Source: Blastococcus sp. CPCC 205250
GTDB lineage: Bacteria; Actinomycetota; Actinomycetes; Mycobacteriales; Geodermatophilaceae
Reading direction: 5' to 3'
Assembly (NCBI RefSeq): GCF_019799925.1
Contig: NZ_JABGCG010000007.1
Coordinates: forward strand, 1-64,000
Length of the DNA: 64,000 nt
Position numbers and translations under genes: made by a program. Every line of letters begins with the position of its first letter. Positions within the stretch are counted from its first letter, which is position 1. The notes under the pieces were generated by a model that was given only the letters and a program-made list of their open reading frames with translations, searched no databases and had not been told where the DNA came from. Shown here piece after piece: positions 53,548 through 62,390 of this stretch.

Positions 53548-54453
53548 ATGCGCCCGTCCACCGACCCGGGGTCGGATCCAGCGTCGCACACGGAGGCCCG
53601 CACAGAGGCCCAGCCGGCGGGTGCGCCGCGCGGTGTCCTGCGGGCCCTCGCCCGTCCCGCCACGCTGACCGGCGGCATCACCGAACTCGCCCTCGTCGGT
53701 GCCCACGTGCTCATGTACCCGCTCGGCACGCGCACCGAGGTGCTGCGCCTGGACCCCAGCCGCCGGCCCGCCCCCGCGCCGCCCTCGGCCCGGGCGATGT
53801 TCGCCGCCGACCCGCTGGCCGCCCGCGTCCCCGTGCTGCTCGTGCACGGCCTGGTGGACAACCGGTCGATCTTCACCGCCATGCGCCGCGGCCTCCGGCG
53901 CCGTGGCTTCGCCTCGGTGTGCACCTGGAACTACAGCCCGATGCTGGGTGACGCCGCCCGCGGCGCCGCCGACCTCGGCCGCGAGATCGAGCGGATCTGT
54001 GCCCAGACCGGGCACGACCGGATCCACGTCGTCGGGCACAGCCTGGGCGGGCTCATCGCGCGCTACCACCTCCAGCGACAGGACGGCGCCCGGCGGATCC
54101 AGAGCCTGGTGACGCTGGGCACGCCCCACCAGGGCTCGGTGCTGGCCCACCTCCTCCCCACCCCGCTGGTCAAGCAGCTGCGCCCCGGCTCGCCCCTCCT
54201 GCAGGAGCTCGCCGAGCCCGCGCCCGGCTTCGACACCCCGGTGACCGCCGTCTACAGCGACCTCGACCAGCTGGTGCTGCCGACCAGCGCCGCCCGGTGC
54301 GAGCACCCCGACATCCGGGCCCGCAACGTGCTGGTGCGCGGTGTCGGCCACATGTCGCTGCCGTTCTCCCGGTCGGTCGTCGACGAGGTCGCGGCGACGC
54401 TCGCCGGCCTGCGCAGTCCGACGGTCACCGCGCCGTCCGCCGCCGTCGCCTGA
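53548..54453 (+). CDS. Alpha/beta-hydrolase (triacylglycerol lipase-like)
   Basis: The 301-residue hydrolase has the oxyanion-hole region VLLVHGLVDN (near residue 95), the nucleophile elbow VGHSLGGLIARYHLQ (Ser near residue 166), the catalytic Asp in YSDLDQLV (near 235) and the His in GVGHMSLPFS (near 269). An LGTPHQGS loop is typical of the lipase/PGAP1-like group. There is no clear signal peptide, though a hydrophobic stretch near residues 40-55 could attach it to the membrane. GGGGAGGGAG before ATG 53548 fixes the start. Confidence 0.88.
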   Translation: MRPSTDPGSDPASHTEARTEAQPAGAPRGVLRALARPATLTGGITELALVGAHVLMYPLGTRTEVLRLDPSRRPAPAPPSARAMFAADPLAARVPVLLVHGLVDNRSIFTAMRRGLRRRGFASVCTWNYSPMLGDAARGAADLGREIERICAQTGHDRIHVVGHSLGGLIARYHLQRQDGARRIQSLVTLGTPHQGSVLAHLLPTPLVKQLRPGSPLLQELAEPAPGFDTPVTAVYSDLDQLVLPTSAARCEHPDIRARNVLVRGVGHMSLPFSRSVVDEVAATLAGLRSPTVTAPSAAVA

Positions 54454-54772
54454 CCGCCTCGCCCCCCGCTGCCCTCCGCTGCCCTCCGCCCGGCGGCGGG
54501 CGGGCCTCCGGCGCGCCGACGACCGTGGTCGCCTCTCGGCGTACCGCCGTCCCTCGACGCCGCCGGCGTGCCGTCGACCCTGATCGCCGTCGGCGACAAG
54601 GCGACACGCACCCTCGGTTGCGCGCCACGGGGCTGACTGACGGTTACGGTCCGATCACGGCGCCGGGAGCATCCCGGCGGGCGTCGCTCCACCGGACGCC
54701 TCCGCCGCCGTCGCTCCCCCGACGGGTGCCCCCGGGCGCTCGACCGGGCGGGGCCCCACGGGAGGGTGCAAC
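54454..54772 (+). promoter_or_regulatory. 319-base intergenic region with promoter and leader of the M23 peptidase
   Basis: No gene is seen here. TACGGT (54645-54650) is the best -10 box; transcription would start near 54657 and give a leader of about 116 bases. An 8-bp hairpin with a 3-base loop (54661-54679, CGCCGGGA with TCCCGGCG) lies at its very beginning. GGGAGGG before GTG 54773 is the ribosome binding site. The first 190 bases have only GC-rich filler with no structure I can support. Confidence 0.4.
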
Positions 54773-55672
54773 GTGTCTCGCTCGACTGGTCCCACGCTCC
54801 TGGAGCGGTCGGAGGCCTCGCGCGAGCTCACCGAGCCCGCCCAGGTCCCCGGTCGCTTCTCCCGCAGGTCCCGCACCGCGGCCGCCAGCACGTCCACCAC
54901 CACGCCCACCACCGGTGCCGACGCCGCCGCGGACAGCACCGTCGACGGCACGACCGACGCCTCCGCCGCCGAGCGGCCCGACGACGCCACGGCGCCCGAC
55001 CGCCCCCGCCGCCGGCTCCCCCGGCCCCCGGGCCGGCGCGGCCCGCTCTGGCTCGCCGCGCTGATCGCCGGTGCCCTCGCCGCCGGCACCCCGGGTCTGC
55101 TCGGCACCACGCCGGAGGCCCCCCAGAGCGTCAGCGCCGCCGAGTACGGACTGGGCGGAGACGCCGACGCCGGCCTGATCGGCGACATGCAGGACACCGG
55201 CGCCCGCGAGGGTCTCAGCGCCGCCGAGGCCGAGGCCCGGCTGGGCGAGCTCGCCGCCTCGCGCGCCGCCCGCACCCCCACCACCGCCGATCCCGTCCCC
55301 GGCGCCCGCATGACCACCTGCTACTGCATGCGCTGGGGCACCATGCACTGGGGCGTGGACCTCGCCGCCCCGCTCGGCACCCCCATCTACGCGACCACCG
55401 ACGGCGTCGTCCTCCGCGCCGGCCGTGCCTCCGGCTACGGCAACGCGGTCTACATCCAGGACGCCGACGGCGACGTCCACATCTACGGCCACATGCGCTA
55501 CTACGACGTCGAGGCCGGGCAGATCGTGCACGCCGGCGACGAGATCGCCCAGATCGGCAGCGAGGGCCAGTCCACCGGCCCGCACCTGCACTACGAGATC
55601 CACCGCGGCGGCATGGACGGCCGGCGGGTCGACCCCGAGGACTACCTCGCCGAGCGCGGCGTGGAGATCTGA
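54773..55672 (+). CDS. M23-family (LytM-type) peptidoglycan endopeptidase
   Basis: The 299-residue protein has a long cytoplasmic or disordered N-terminus (about 85 residues, Thr/Ala/Arg-rich), one membrane segment (about 92-110), a linker and the C-terminal M23 domain (about 190-295). Zinc and catalytic residues are intact: HWGVDLAAPLGTPIY (His, Asp), HIYGHM, and GPHLHYEIH (HxH). It cuts peptidoglycan crosslinks outside the membrane, or activates amidases. From memory, M. tuberculosis Rv0950c holds the same place between sucC and uvrD1. Confidence 0.92.
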   Translation: MSRSTGPTLLERSEASRELTEPAQVPGRFSRRSRTAAASTSTTTPTTGADAAADSTVDGTTDASAAERPDDATAPDRPRRRLPRPPGRRGPLWLAALIAGALAAGTPGLLGTTPEAPQSVSAAEYGLGGDADAGLIGDMQDTGAREGLSAAEAEARLGELAASRAARTPTTADPVPGARMTTCYCMRWGTMHWGVDLAAPLGTPIYATTDGVVLRAGRASGYGNAVYIQDADGDVHIYGHMRYYDVEAGQIVHAGDEIAQIGSEGQSTGPHLHYEIHRGGMDGRRVDPEDYLAERGVEI

Positions 55673-55684
55673 GCTCCGTGATCT

Positions 55685-55701
55685 GTCGGCCTCCGGCCGA
55701 C
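55685..55701 (+). terminator. Short hairpin after the M23 gene
   Basis: GTCGGCC (55685-55691) and GGCCGAC (55695-55701) form a 7-bp stem with a 3-base loop, 12 bases past the stop. Confidence 0.5.
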
Positions 55702-55748
55702 CACCGCGGCCACGAGCCGTGCCCGTGTGCGTGGAGCCCCTCCCACGC

Positions 55749-55894
55749 GCTCGTCGGGGGGCCCTCCGGGCCCGCCTCCTCGCGGTGCCTCGCGGGGCGG
55801 CTCCCGCCGGGCACCGCCGCTCGCCTGCCGCTCGGGTGCTGTGCCGCGGCTCCAGCCGCTCGTCGGGGACCCCTACGGGCCCCACTCCTCGCGG
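55749..55894. repeat. Direct repeat pair of 37 bases, 32 identical
   Basis: Copy 1 at 55749-55785 and copy 2 at 55858-55894 match at 32 of 37 positions. Both run GCTCGTCGGGG, a short palindromic centre around CGGGCCC, then CTCCTCGCGG. Copy 2 ends at the base before the pcrA stop codon. The pair looks like a dispersed intergenic palindromic element rather than coding sequence. Confidence 0.7.
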
Positions 55895-58207
55895 CTAGAG
55901 CTTGACGAGGGGGGCGTAGCGCAGGACCAGGCGCTTGGTGCCGCCGCTGCCGAAGTCGACCGTCGCCTGGGCCTTGTCGCCCGCGCCGTTGACCTCCACC
56001 ACGGTGCCCATCCCGAACGCGTCGTGGCTCACCCGGTCGCCCACCTCGACGGAGACGACCGCCCGGTTGCCCACGCCGCCGCGCAGCCCGCCCGACGAGA
56101 GCCCCGTCGCCGCGACCCGCGACTGCGCCGACGAGTAGCCCCGGCTGTAGCCGGTGCTCGGCGCGGGGACCGGGGTCAGGTTCGCCCAGTGCACGGTGTC
56201 GGCAGGCAGCTCGTCGAGGAACCGCGACGGCGGGTTGTACGCCGGCTGCCCCCAGCTCGTGCGCACCGTCGCCCGGGAGAGGAACAGCCGCTCCTGCGCC
56301 CGCGTGATGCCGACGTAGGCCAGCCGCCGCTCCTCCTCCAGCTCCTTGGGGTCGCCCAGCGCCCGCAGGTGCGGGAAGACGCCGTCCTCCAGGCCGGTCA
56401 GGAAGACGACCGGGAACTCCAGGCCCTTGGCCGTGTGCAGCGTCATCATCGTGACGACGCCGGCCTCGTCGCCCGCGACCGGGATCTGGTCGGCGTCGGC
56501 CACCAGCGAGACCTGCTCGAGGAAGTCGGTGACCGTGCCCTCCGGGTGCGCCGCCTCGAACTCCGCGGCCACCGAGATGAGCTCGTTGAGGTTGTCCACC
56601 CGCCCCTCGTCCTGCGGGTCGGTGCTCGCCGACAGCTCGGTCAGGTAGCCGGTGCGGTCGAGGATGCTCTCCAGCAGCGCGGCCGGCCCCGAGCCGGTCT
56701 CCACCAGCTGCTCGAACTCCTCCAGCAGCGCGACGAACTCCTGGATCGCCTTGAGCGACCGGGCCGCCAGCGCGGGCACCTCCGAGCACAGCCGCAGCGC
56801 CGAGGCGAACGGGATCCGCTCGCGGTCGGCGTACTGCTCGATGCAGGCCTCGGCCCGCTCCCCGATGCCCCGCTTGGGCGTGTTGATCACCCGGCGCAGG
56901 CTGACCACGTCGGCCGGGTTCGCCACCACCTTGAGGTAGGCCAGCGCGTCGCGGACCTCCTTGCGCTCGTAGAAGCGCACCCCGCCGACGACCTTGTAGG
57001 GCATACCGACGCGGATGAACACCTCCTCGAACACGCGGGAGGCGTTGTTGGTCCGGTAGAACACCGCGATCTGCTTGGGCTGGGCCTTGCCCTCGTCGAC
57101 CAGCGCGTCGATCTGCTCGGCCACCCACGCGGCCTCGTCGTGCTCGTTCTCCGCGACGTAGCCCTCGATCAGCTCGCCGTCGCCGGCGTCGGTCCACAGG
57201 TTCTTCGGCCGGCGCCCGGTGTTCTTGGCGATGACCGTGTTCGCCGCCCGCAGGATGCGCTGCGTGGAGCGGTAGTTCTGCTCCAGCAGGATCGTCGTCG
57301 CCTGCGGGTAGTCGCGCTCGAACTCGTCGATGTTGCGGATCGTGGCGCCGCGGAAGGCGTAGATCGACTGGTCGGCGTCGCCCACCACGCACAGCTCGGC
57401 CGGCGGCACCGGCCCCTGCCCCTCCCCGCCGGCCAGCTCGCGGACCAGCACGTACTGGGCGTGGTTGGTGTCCTGGTACTCGTCGACCAGCACGTGCCGG
57501 AACCGCCGGCGGTAGTGCTCGGCGACGTCGGGGAACGCCTGCATGAGGTGGACCGTCGTCATGATCAGGTCGTCGAAGTCCAGCGCGTGCGCCTGGCGCA
57601 GCCGCTGCTGGTAGAGCTTGTACGCCTCGGCCAGCACCTTCTCCGGCGCGGTGACCGGCGCGAACGACTCCTCGTCGACCAGCTCGTTCTTCAGGTTGGA
57701 CACCTGGGCGGCGAGGCTGCGGCCGGGGTAGCGCTTGGCGTCGAGGTCGAGGTCGCGGGCGACCATCGTCATCAGCCGCACGGAGTCGCCCTGGTCGTAG
57801 ATCGTGAACGACGACTTGAGCCCGAGCTTGGCCGCCTCGGCACGCAGGATGCGCACGCACATCGAGTGGAACGTCGACACCCACATCGCGCGGGCCCGCG
57901 GGCCGACGAGGGCGGCCACCCGCTCCTTCATCTCGCCGGCGGCCTTGTTGGTGAAGGTGATCGCCAGGATCTCCCCGGGCTGCACGTCACGGGCGCCCAG
58001 CAGGTAGGCGATGCGCTGGGTCAGCACGCGGGTCTTGCCCGAGCCCGCCCCCGCCACGATGAGCAGCGGACCGCCCTCGTGGACGACGGCGTCGCGCTGC
58101 GGGCCGTTGAGGCCGGCGAGCATGCGGTCCAGCTCCCGGCCCGTCGAGCCGCGTGCGTGCCGCTGGAGTGTGGCGGTGCCGGGGAGGGCCTGCTGGACGC
58201 TGCTCAT
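55895..58207 (-). CDS. pcrA: UvrD/PcrA-type ATP-dependent DNA helicase
   Basis: The 770-residue superfamily I helicase has all core motifs: LNGPQRDAV (Q motif), VAGAGSGKTRVLTQRI (Walker A near residue 50), ITFTNKAAGEMKER, DEYQDTN (motif II), GDADQSIYAFRGA, EQNYRS, TLHTAKGLEFPVVFL (motif V) and VGITRAQERLFL (motif VI). The C-terminal 100 residues include a Tudor-like VGDRVSHDAFGMGTVV module that in PcrA/UvrD1 contacts RNA polymerase. It acts in nucleotide excision repair and removal of stalled polymerase. ATG 58207 fits a -10 box 9 bases upstream. Confidence 0.96.
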   Translation of the reverse strand: MSSVQQALPGTATLQRHARGSTGRELDRMLAGLNGPQRDAVVHEGGPLLIVAGAGSGKTRVLTQRIAYLLGARDVQPGEILAITFTNKAAGEMKERVAALVGPRARAMWVSTFHSMCVRILRAEAAKLGLKSSFTIYDQGDSVRLMTMVARDLDLDAKRYPGRSLAAQVSNLKNELVDEESFAPVTAPEKVLAEAYKLYQQRLRQAHALDFDDLIMTTVHLMQAFPDVAEHYRRRFRHVLVDEYQDTNHAQYVLVRELAGGEGQGPVPPAELCVVGDADQSIYAFRGATIRNIDEFERDYPQATTILLEQNYRSTQRILRAANTVIAKNTGRRPKNLWTDAGDGELIEGYVAENEHDEAAWVAEQIDALVDEGKAQPKQIAVFYRTNNASRVFEEVFIRVGMPYKVVGGVRFYERKEVRDALAYLKVVANPADVVSLRRVINTPKRGIGERAEACIEQYADRERIPFASALRLCSEVPALAARSLKAIQEFVALLEEFEQLVETGSGPAALLESILDRTGYLTELSASTDPQDEGRVDNLNELISVAAEFEAAHPEGTVTDFLEQVSLVADADQIPVAGDEAGVVTMMTLHTAKGLEFPVVFLTGLEDGVFPHLRALGDPKELEEERRLAYVGITRAQERLFLSRATVRTSWGQPAYNPPSRFLDELPADTVHWANLTPVPAPSTGYSRGYSSAQSRVAATGLSSGGLRGGVGNRAVVSVEVGDRVSHDAFGMGTVVEVNGAGDKAQATVDFGSGGTKRLVLRYAPLVKL

Positions 58208-58216
58208 AGCCACACC

Positions 58217-58222
58217 ACTGTA
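58217..58222 (-). promoter_or_regulatory. -10 box of pcrA promoter
   Basis: On the minus strand TACAGT, then 9 bases, then ATG 58207. It is divergent from the chorismate mutase leader promoter 75 bases away. Confidence 0.45.
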
Positions 58223-58296
58223 GTTCGGACGGGTGACAGGCCCGGCGGCGCGAGGAGCGCTCCTCCCGCCGCTGGCCGGTACCGCGGGGGGTGTGG

Positions 58297-58302
58297 CAGA
58301 CT
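58297..58302 (+). promoter_or_regulatory. -10 box of the leader-peptide transcript
   Basis: CAGACT, then 7 bases, then GTG 58310. The transcript should begin at or next to the leader-peptide start codon, so the leader peptide would be translated from a leaderless 5' end. Confidence 0.6.
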
Positions 58303-58309
58303 CCCCGCC

Positions 58310-58372
58310 GTGCTCGCCACGATCAGCTTTTACTACGGCCACCGGGATCCGGTGTCCGTCACCGCTGGCTGA
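58310..58372 (+). CDS. Leader peptide of chorismate mutase attenuator
   Basis: A 20-codon frame from GTG 58310 to TGA 58372 encodes MLATISFYYGHRDPVSVTAG. Codons 7-9 are Phe-Tyr-Tyr (TTT TAC TAC; 58328-58336), the end products controlled by chorismate mutase. Right after them a 6-bp hairpin (58340-58345 with 58349-58354) can form. Its right arm can instead pair with the 5' arm of the terminator at 58389. A ribosome stalled on the Phe/Tyr codons would cover the left arm and favour antitermination. This is the classic logic of amino-acid attenuators. Confidence 0.75.
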   Translation: MLATISFYYGHRDPVSVTAG

Positions 58373-58388
58373 GCACACGCCGCAACAG

Positions 58389-58425
58389 ACGCCCCGGGCC
58401 CGAGGAGCCCGGGGCGTTTCTCGTT
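58389..58425 (+). terminator. Intrinsic terminator of the chorismate mutase attenuator
   Basis: An 11-bp perfect stem (58389-58399 with 58407-58417) with a 7-base loop is followed at once by a T-rich run (TTTCTCGTT, 58417-58425), rare in this GC-rich DNA. It lies between the leader stop and the structural gene. Bases 58349-58356 can pair with 58388-58397 (about 8 pairs with a 2-base bulge) and would break it. Confidence 0.8.
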
Positions 58426-58468
58426 CCCGGGGTCCGACGGCCGGCGGCCCGACCCGCAGGAGCACCCG

Positions 58469-58741
58469 ATGAGCACCCTCCCCACCCCCGCCACCGAGAC
58501 GGCCGATCGCATCGGCGCGCTGCGCGAGCAGATCGACGCGTGCGACGCCGGGATCATCGAGCTGGTCCAGCGCCGCCTGGCCGTCTCGCAGGAGATCGGC
58601 GCGCTGCGCGCGGCGTCCGGCGGCACCCGGCTCTCCCTCTCCCGGGAGTCGCAGGTCCTGACGCGCTTCCGGTCGGCCCTCGGCGACGACGGCGCGGCGA
58701 TCGCCCTGATGCTGCTGCGCCAGGGGCGCGGCCGGCTCTGA
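58469..58741 (+). CDS. Chorismate mutase (AroQ class, short intracellular)
   Basis: The 90-residue all-helical protein matches small AroQ mutases: RIGALREQIDACDAGIIELVQRRLAVSQEIGALRAASGGTRL, with the first-helix Arg, the Arg/Lys of the second helix, and the end LLRQGRGRL typical of the mycobacterial Rv0948c type. That group is poorly active alone and is activated by DAHP synthase; the shared C-terminal motif suggests the same partner here. It turns chorismate to prephenate for Phe and Tyr. ATG 58469 follows GCAGGAG. Confidence 0.93.
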   Translation: MSTLPTPATETADRIGALREQIDACDAGIIELVQRRLAVSQEIGALRAASGGTRLSLSRESQVLTRFRSALGDDGAAIALMLLRQGRGRL

Positions 58742-58777
58742 CCACGGGTCCCGGGCGAGCCGCCCGGGCCGGGGGGG

Positions 58778-61147
58778 TCAGCCGGTGAGGACGCCGCGGC
58801 TGCCCAGCAGGTCGGGCACCGCCGCGGCCGGGACCGGGCGGGCGAACAGGAAGCCCTGCGCCTGCCGGCAGCCCATCCGGCGCAGCGCCGAGAGCTGACC
58901 CGGCCGCTCGACCCCCTCGGCGATCACCGGGAGGGTCAGGTCGCGCGCCAGCCGGAACACCGCGCCGAGCAGCGTCGCCTCCCGCTCGTCGGTGTCGATC
59001 CGCGCCAGGAGCGACCGGTCGATCTTGACCGACTCGAGGGACAGGGCGCCGAGCCGCGCGAGCGAGGACTGGCCCACGCCGAAGTCGTCCAGCGCGACGC
59101 CCACCCCGACGTCGGCCAGTTCCCCGATGACCCGCTCCGCGTCGTCCTGCTGCGTCGGCAGCCCGGACTCCGTGAGCTCGAGGACCAGCTGCCCCGGTGC
59201 CAGGCCGTGCCAGCTGACCAGCTCGCGCACCCGGGGGACGAGTCCCGGCCAGGTCAGCGAGGTGGGCGCGACGTTGACGTGCACCGACAGCACGTCGTCC
59301 CGGCCGGCCGACCAGCACGCCACCCGCTCGCAGGCCTGCGCCAGCAACTGGACCGTGAGCTCGTCGAGGAGCCCGGCCCGCTCGGCCTCCGGCACGAACA
59401 CGTCCGGGCCGACCGCCACGCCGTCCGGGGTCCAGCGCGCCAGCGCCTCCAGCGCGAGGACCCGGCCGCTGCCCAGGTCGACGATCGGCTGGTAGGCCAG
59501 CGTCACCTCGCCGGCGTCCACGGCCTGCCGCAGTCGCTCGGCCAGTCCGGCCGGTCCGGCGCCCTCCGGACGCAGGTCCGGGCGGTGGACGACGACCTGG
59601 TCCCCGCCCGAGCGCTTGGCGGCGTACATCGCGGTGTCCGACCGGACCAGCAGCGCGTCGGCGCGCAGCGGCGGGTCGTCCGGGCCGAGCGCGCAGATCC
59701 CGACGCTGGCCCGCACCGCGAGGGTGGAGCCGGCGACGGAGAAGGGGACGCGCAGGGCCTCCAGCAGCCGGGCGGTCGTCTCGTCGGCGTCCCCGCCGTC
59801 CTCCAACAGGACGGCGAACTCGTCCCCGCCGAACCGGGCCACCGTGTCGCCGGCCCGCGTGGCACCGGCGAGCCGCTCGGCCACCCGCACGAGCAGCTCG
59901 TCCCCGGCCGCGTGGCCCAGGGTGTCGTTGACCGCCTTGAAGTCGTCCAGGTCGAGGAAGACGACGGCGACCGGGCGCAGGTCCCGCCGGTGCAGGGCCA
60001 GTGCGTGGTCGAGCCGGTCGCGGAAGAGCGCACGGTTGGCCAGCCCGGTGAGCACGTCGTGGAAGGCCTGGTGGCGCAGCAGCGCCTCGCGGGCCGCGAG
60101 CTCCCCGGCCAGCCGCAGGTTGTCCCGCAGCTCGAGGTACTGGCGGACGAGCAGCAGGGTGACCACGACCGTGGCCAGGCCGACCTCCACGACCCCCAGC
60201 TCGGCGCCGAGCACCACGTTCAGCACCGTCGTCACCAGCGCGACCGCCACCGGCAGGTAGGGCAACAGGTGCGCGCCGAGGAGGCGGCCGTCGCGCTCGG
60301 GCGCCGTCCCCGTCCCCGGGGGCCGCCCCGGGGGATTCGCGGTGCCCGTACCGCCGACCGGTCGCGCCGCTCCGGCGAGCGCCAGGAGCAGGAACCCGAC
60401 CACCCAGCCGAGGTCGGCCGAGAAGCCCGCGTACCTCATCGTCGCCTGCAGGTAGGCGAACGCGGCGTCCGAGACGCTGAGGGCCAGCAGGCCGGCGCAG
60501 ACCAGCAGGAGGTCCGGCCGCCGCATCCGCGCCCGTGCCGCGGTGAGCAGGCACAGCACGATCAGCGCCACGTCGAGCGCCGGGTAGGTCAGGAAGAGCA
60601 GCCACTCCAGGTACGGGGTGTCGGTCTGCCGCGCGACGACCGGCCCGAGCACGAACTGCCAGCTGACCAGGCCGACGGCGGCGGTGCACATCAGGGCGTC
60701 GGACGTCCGCCGCCAGCGGTCGCGTCCCCCGCCGTCGGCCGGGTGCAGCAGCAGCCCGACGGCGGCCAGCACGGCGAAGGCCACGAAGCCGACGTCGGCC
60801 ACGGAGGGGAAGGGGATGCCGGCCCCGGTCATCTCCTGCGCCGCCCACCACGCCTGCCCGGCCGCCCAGCTGGCGCAGGCCACCCCGAACGCCGTCCACG
60901 TCGCGCGCAGGCGGCCGTCGGCCCGCCTCGCCCGGCGCAGCAGCGACCCGGCGGCCGCGGCGGGGGCGACCAGCTGCGCGAGGTTGGAGACCACCCGGTC
61001 GTGCTCGTCGGGCGGCAGGACCACCGCCAGGCCGACGACGACCGCGAGGAAGGCACCCGCGGAGCCGACCGCCGCGCGCGGCAGGACCCGCGGCCGGGAG
61101 GTGGGCGACGGGCTGGCCGGGTGGCCCCTGGGGTCCGGCGCTGTCAC
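58778..61147 (-). CDS. Membrane GGDEF-EAL bifunctional c-di-GMP protein
   Basis: About 789 residues. About eight membrane spans (residues about 25-335) form a sensor domain of unknown type, followed by a GGDEF domain (about 350-515) with an intact [12 protein letters not shown] near 440 and an EAL domain (about 530-780). EAL residues are present: [39 protein letters not shown] and QGFLFARP. Both synthesis and breakdown of c-di-GMP are therefore possible. GTG 61147 is preferred because a TACCGT -10 box at 61167-61172 overlaps the earlier GTG 61168. Confidence 0.9.
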   Translation of the reverse strand: MTAPDPRGHPASPSPTSRPRVLPRAAVGSAGAFLAVVVGLAVVLPPDEHDRVVSNLAQLVAPAAAAGSLLRRARRADGRLRATWTAFGVACASWAAGQAWWAAQEMTGAGIPFPSVADVGFVAFAVLAAVGLLLHPADGGGRDRWRRTSDALMCTAAVGLVSWQFVLGPVVARQTDTPYLEWLLFLTYPALDVALIVLCLLTAARARMRRPDLLLVCAGLLALSVSDAAFAYLQATMRYAGFSADLGWVVGFLLLALAGAARPVGGTGTANPPGRPPGTGTAPERDGRLLGAHLLPYLPVAVALVTTVLNVVLGAELGVVEVGLATVVVTLLLVRQYLELRDNLRLAGELAAREALLRHQAFHDVLTGLANRALFRDRLDHALALHRRDLRPVAVVFLDLDDFKAVNDTLGHAAGDELLVRVAERLAGATRAGDTVARFGGDEFAVLLEDGGDADETTARLLEALRVPFSVAGSTLAVRASVGICALGPDDPPLRADALLVRSDTAMYAAKRSGGDQVVVHRPDLRPEGAGPAGLAERLRQAVDAGEVTLAYQPIVDLGSGRVLALEALARWTPDGVAVGPDVFVPEAERAGLLDELTVQLLAQACERVACWSAGRDDVLSVHVNVAPTSLTWPGLVPRVRELVSWHGLAPGQLVLELTESGLPTQQDDAERVIGELADVGVGVALDDFGVGQSSLARLGALSLESVKIDRSLLARIDTDEREATLLGAVFRLARDLTLPVIAEGVERPGQLSALRRMGCRQAQGFLFARPVPAAAVPDLLGSRGVLTG

Positions 61148-61166
61148 GCGCCGTGTCTGCGGCAGC

Positions 61167-61172
61167 ACGGTA
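61167..61172 (-). promoter_or_regulatory. -10 box, GGDEF-EAL gene
   Basis: On the minus strand TACCGT predicts a start near 61160, about 13 bases before GTG 61147. A separate TACCGA at 61244-61249 serves the divergent GGDEF gene. Confidence 0.45.
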
Positions 61173-61253
61173 GGACAGCATGGCCCCGCTCACCGCTCCT
61201 GAGAAGAGGGCCGGGCACTCAAGGACGGACTGATCGGAGTCGATACCGACCGT

Positions 61254-62306
61254 GTGGCACAGCCTCACCCCCGGCCGGCGCGGACGCCGGAGTCCCGCAC
61301 CGCGCGGTGGCTGCGCGGCAGTGCCACCGACCGGCTGCGCTACGCCGACATGTCCCGGCGCTTCCGCAGCGCCCCCTGGTTCGGCGCGGCCATCGGCGGC
61401 ACGAAGGTCCTGGCCTCGTTCTGGTACGGCCCGTGGCTGCTCGTCCTGCTCGTGCTGGCCGCGGTCACCATGCGCACCGCCGTCGCCCGCTCCCCCCGCA
61501 GCCGGAACCCCGAGGCCGTCGGCGCGACGGCGTTCGCCGCCCTGCAGCTGAACCTCGCCGTGTCCGTGGCCCTGACCGGCGGCGCGGGCAGCGCACTCCT
61601 CCCGCTGATGACCGTGCCCGTGTTCAGCCAGGCCGTGTGCCTGCGCCCGCCGGTCTTCCGGGCCGGCGTCGTCGGCTCGGCGCTCCTGGCCTCGGCCGCC
61701 GTCCTGGCCGCCGAGGCGCTGCCGGCCGCCCCCGCGGTGCCGCCCGCGGTGCACCTGGCCGCGTTCCTCGCCCTGCTCGGCTGCCTGTCGCTGGCCGCCT
61801 CCTTCCTCGCCGCCGCCGACCTGCACGCCCGCGACGAGGCCGTCGCCGACCCGATGACCGGCCTGCTCAACCGGCTCAGCCTCTCCGCCCGCTTCGCCGA
61901 GGCACAGCGCGAGACCACCCGGATCGGCGTCGTCATGTGCGACGTCGACCACTTCAAGCGGGTCAACGACACCTACGGCCACGACCGCGGCGACCGGGTG
62001 CTCATCGAGCTGGCCGCGCGCCTGCGCGACAACCTCCGCGCCACCGACGTCGCCTACCGGGTGGGCGGCGAGGAGTTCGTCCTGCTGCTCCCCGGCCGGG
62101 ACGCCGAGGCCGCGATGCGGGTGGCCGAGCGGGTCCGCCGGGCGGTGGCCGCCGAGCCCCTGGCCGGGCTGCCGGTCACCGTCTCCGCCGGGGTGGTGGC
62201 CGCCGCCGCGGACGACGAGCCGCTCGGTGACCTGCTGCGGCGCGCGGACGCCGCCCTCTACGCGGCGAAGGCCGCCGGCCGGGACCGGGTGCTCCCCGCC
62301 GCCTGA
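61254..62306 (+). CDS. Membrane diguanylate cyclase (GGDEF)
   Basis: The 350-residue protein has about five to six membrane spans (residues about 50-190) and a C-terminal GGDEF domain (about 195-350): DPMTGLLNRLSL, GVVMCDVDHFKRVNDTYGHDRGDRVL (metal and guanine contacts) and the catalytic loop RVGGEEFVLLLPG (near residue 270). The I-site RxxD is not evident before GGEEF (RATDVAYRVGGEEF has RATD, which could serve). It makes c-di-GMP from GTP. It is divergent from the GGDEF-EAL gene across a 106-base promoter region. Confidence 0.9.
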   Translation: MAQPHPRPARTPESRTARWLRGSATDRLRYADMSRRFRSAPWFGAAIGGTKVLASFWYGPWLLVLLVLAAVTMRTAVARSPRSRNPEAVGATAFAALQLNLAVSVALTGGAGSALLPLMTVPVFSQAVCLRPPVFRAGVVGSALLASAAVLAAEALPAAPAVPPAVHLAAFLALLGCLSLAASFLAAADLHARDEAVADPMTGLLNRLSLSARFAEAQRETTRIGVVMCDVDHFKRVNDTYGHDRGDRVLIELAARLRDNLRATDVAYRVGGEEFVLLLPGRDAEAAMRVAERVRRAVAAEPLAGLPVTVSAGVVAAAADDEPLGDLLRRADAALYAAKAAGRDRVLPAA

Positions 62307-62329
62307 CCCGCCGTCGCCGGCGGCGGGGG

Positions 62330-62356
62330 TGTCACACCCGGCGTCCCCGCGCCGTC
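62330..62356 (+). promoter_or_regulatory. ECF41-type promoter
   Basis: TGTCACA (62330-62336), exactly 16 bases, then CGTC (62353-62356). This equals the promoter described for ECF41 sigma factors (TGTCACA-N16-CGTC, from the literature by memory). It lies 35 bases before the decarboxylase-like gene, whose partner gene encodes an ECF41-type sigma factor, so autoregulation is expected. Confidence 0.8.
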
Positions 62357-62390
62357 TCCATGGACACCAGCCACGGAGAGGACGACGGCC

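Noticed and set aside
54454..54772. c-di-AMP (ydaO) riboswitch before the M23 peptidase
   Set aside because: Expected from knowledge of actinobacterial wall hydrolases, but I could not find its conserved core sequences; only a simple hairpin is supported.
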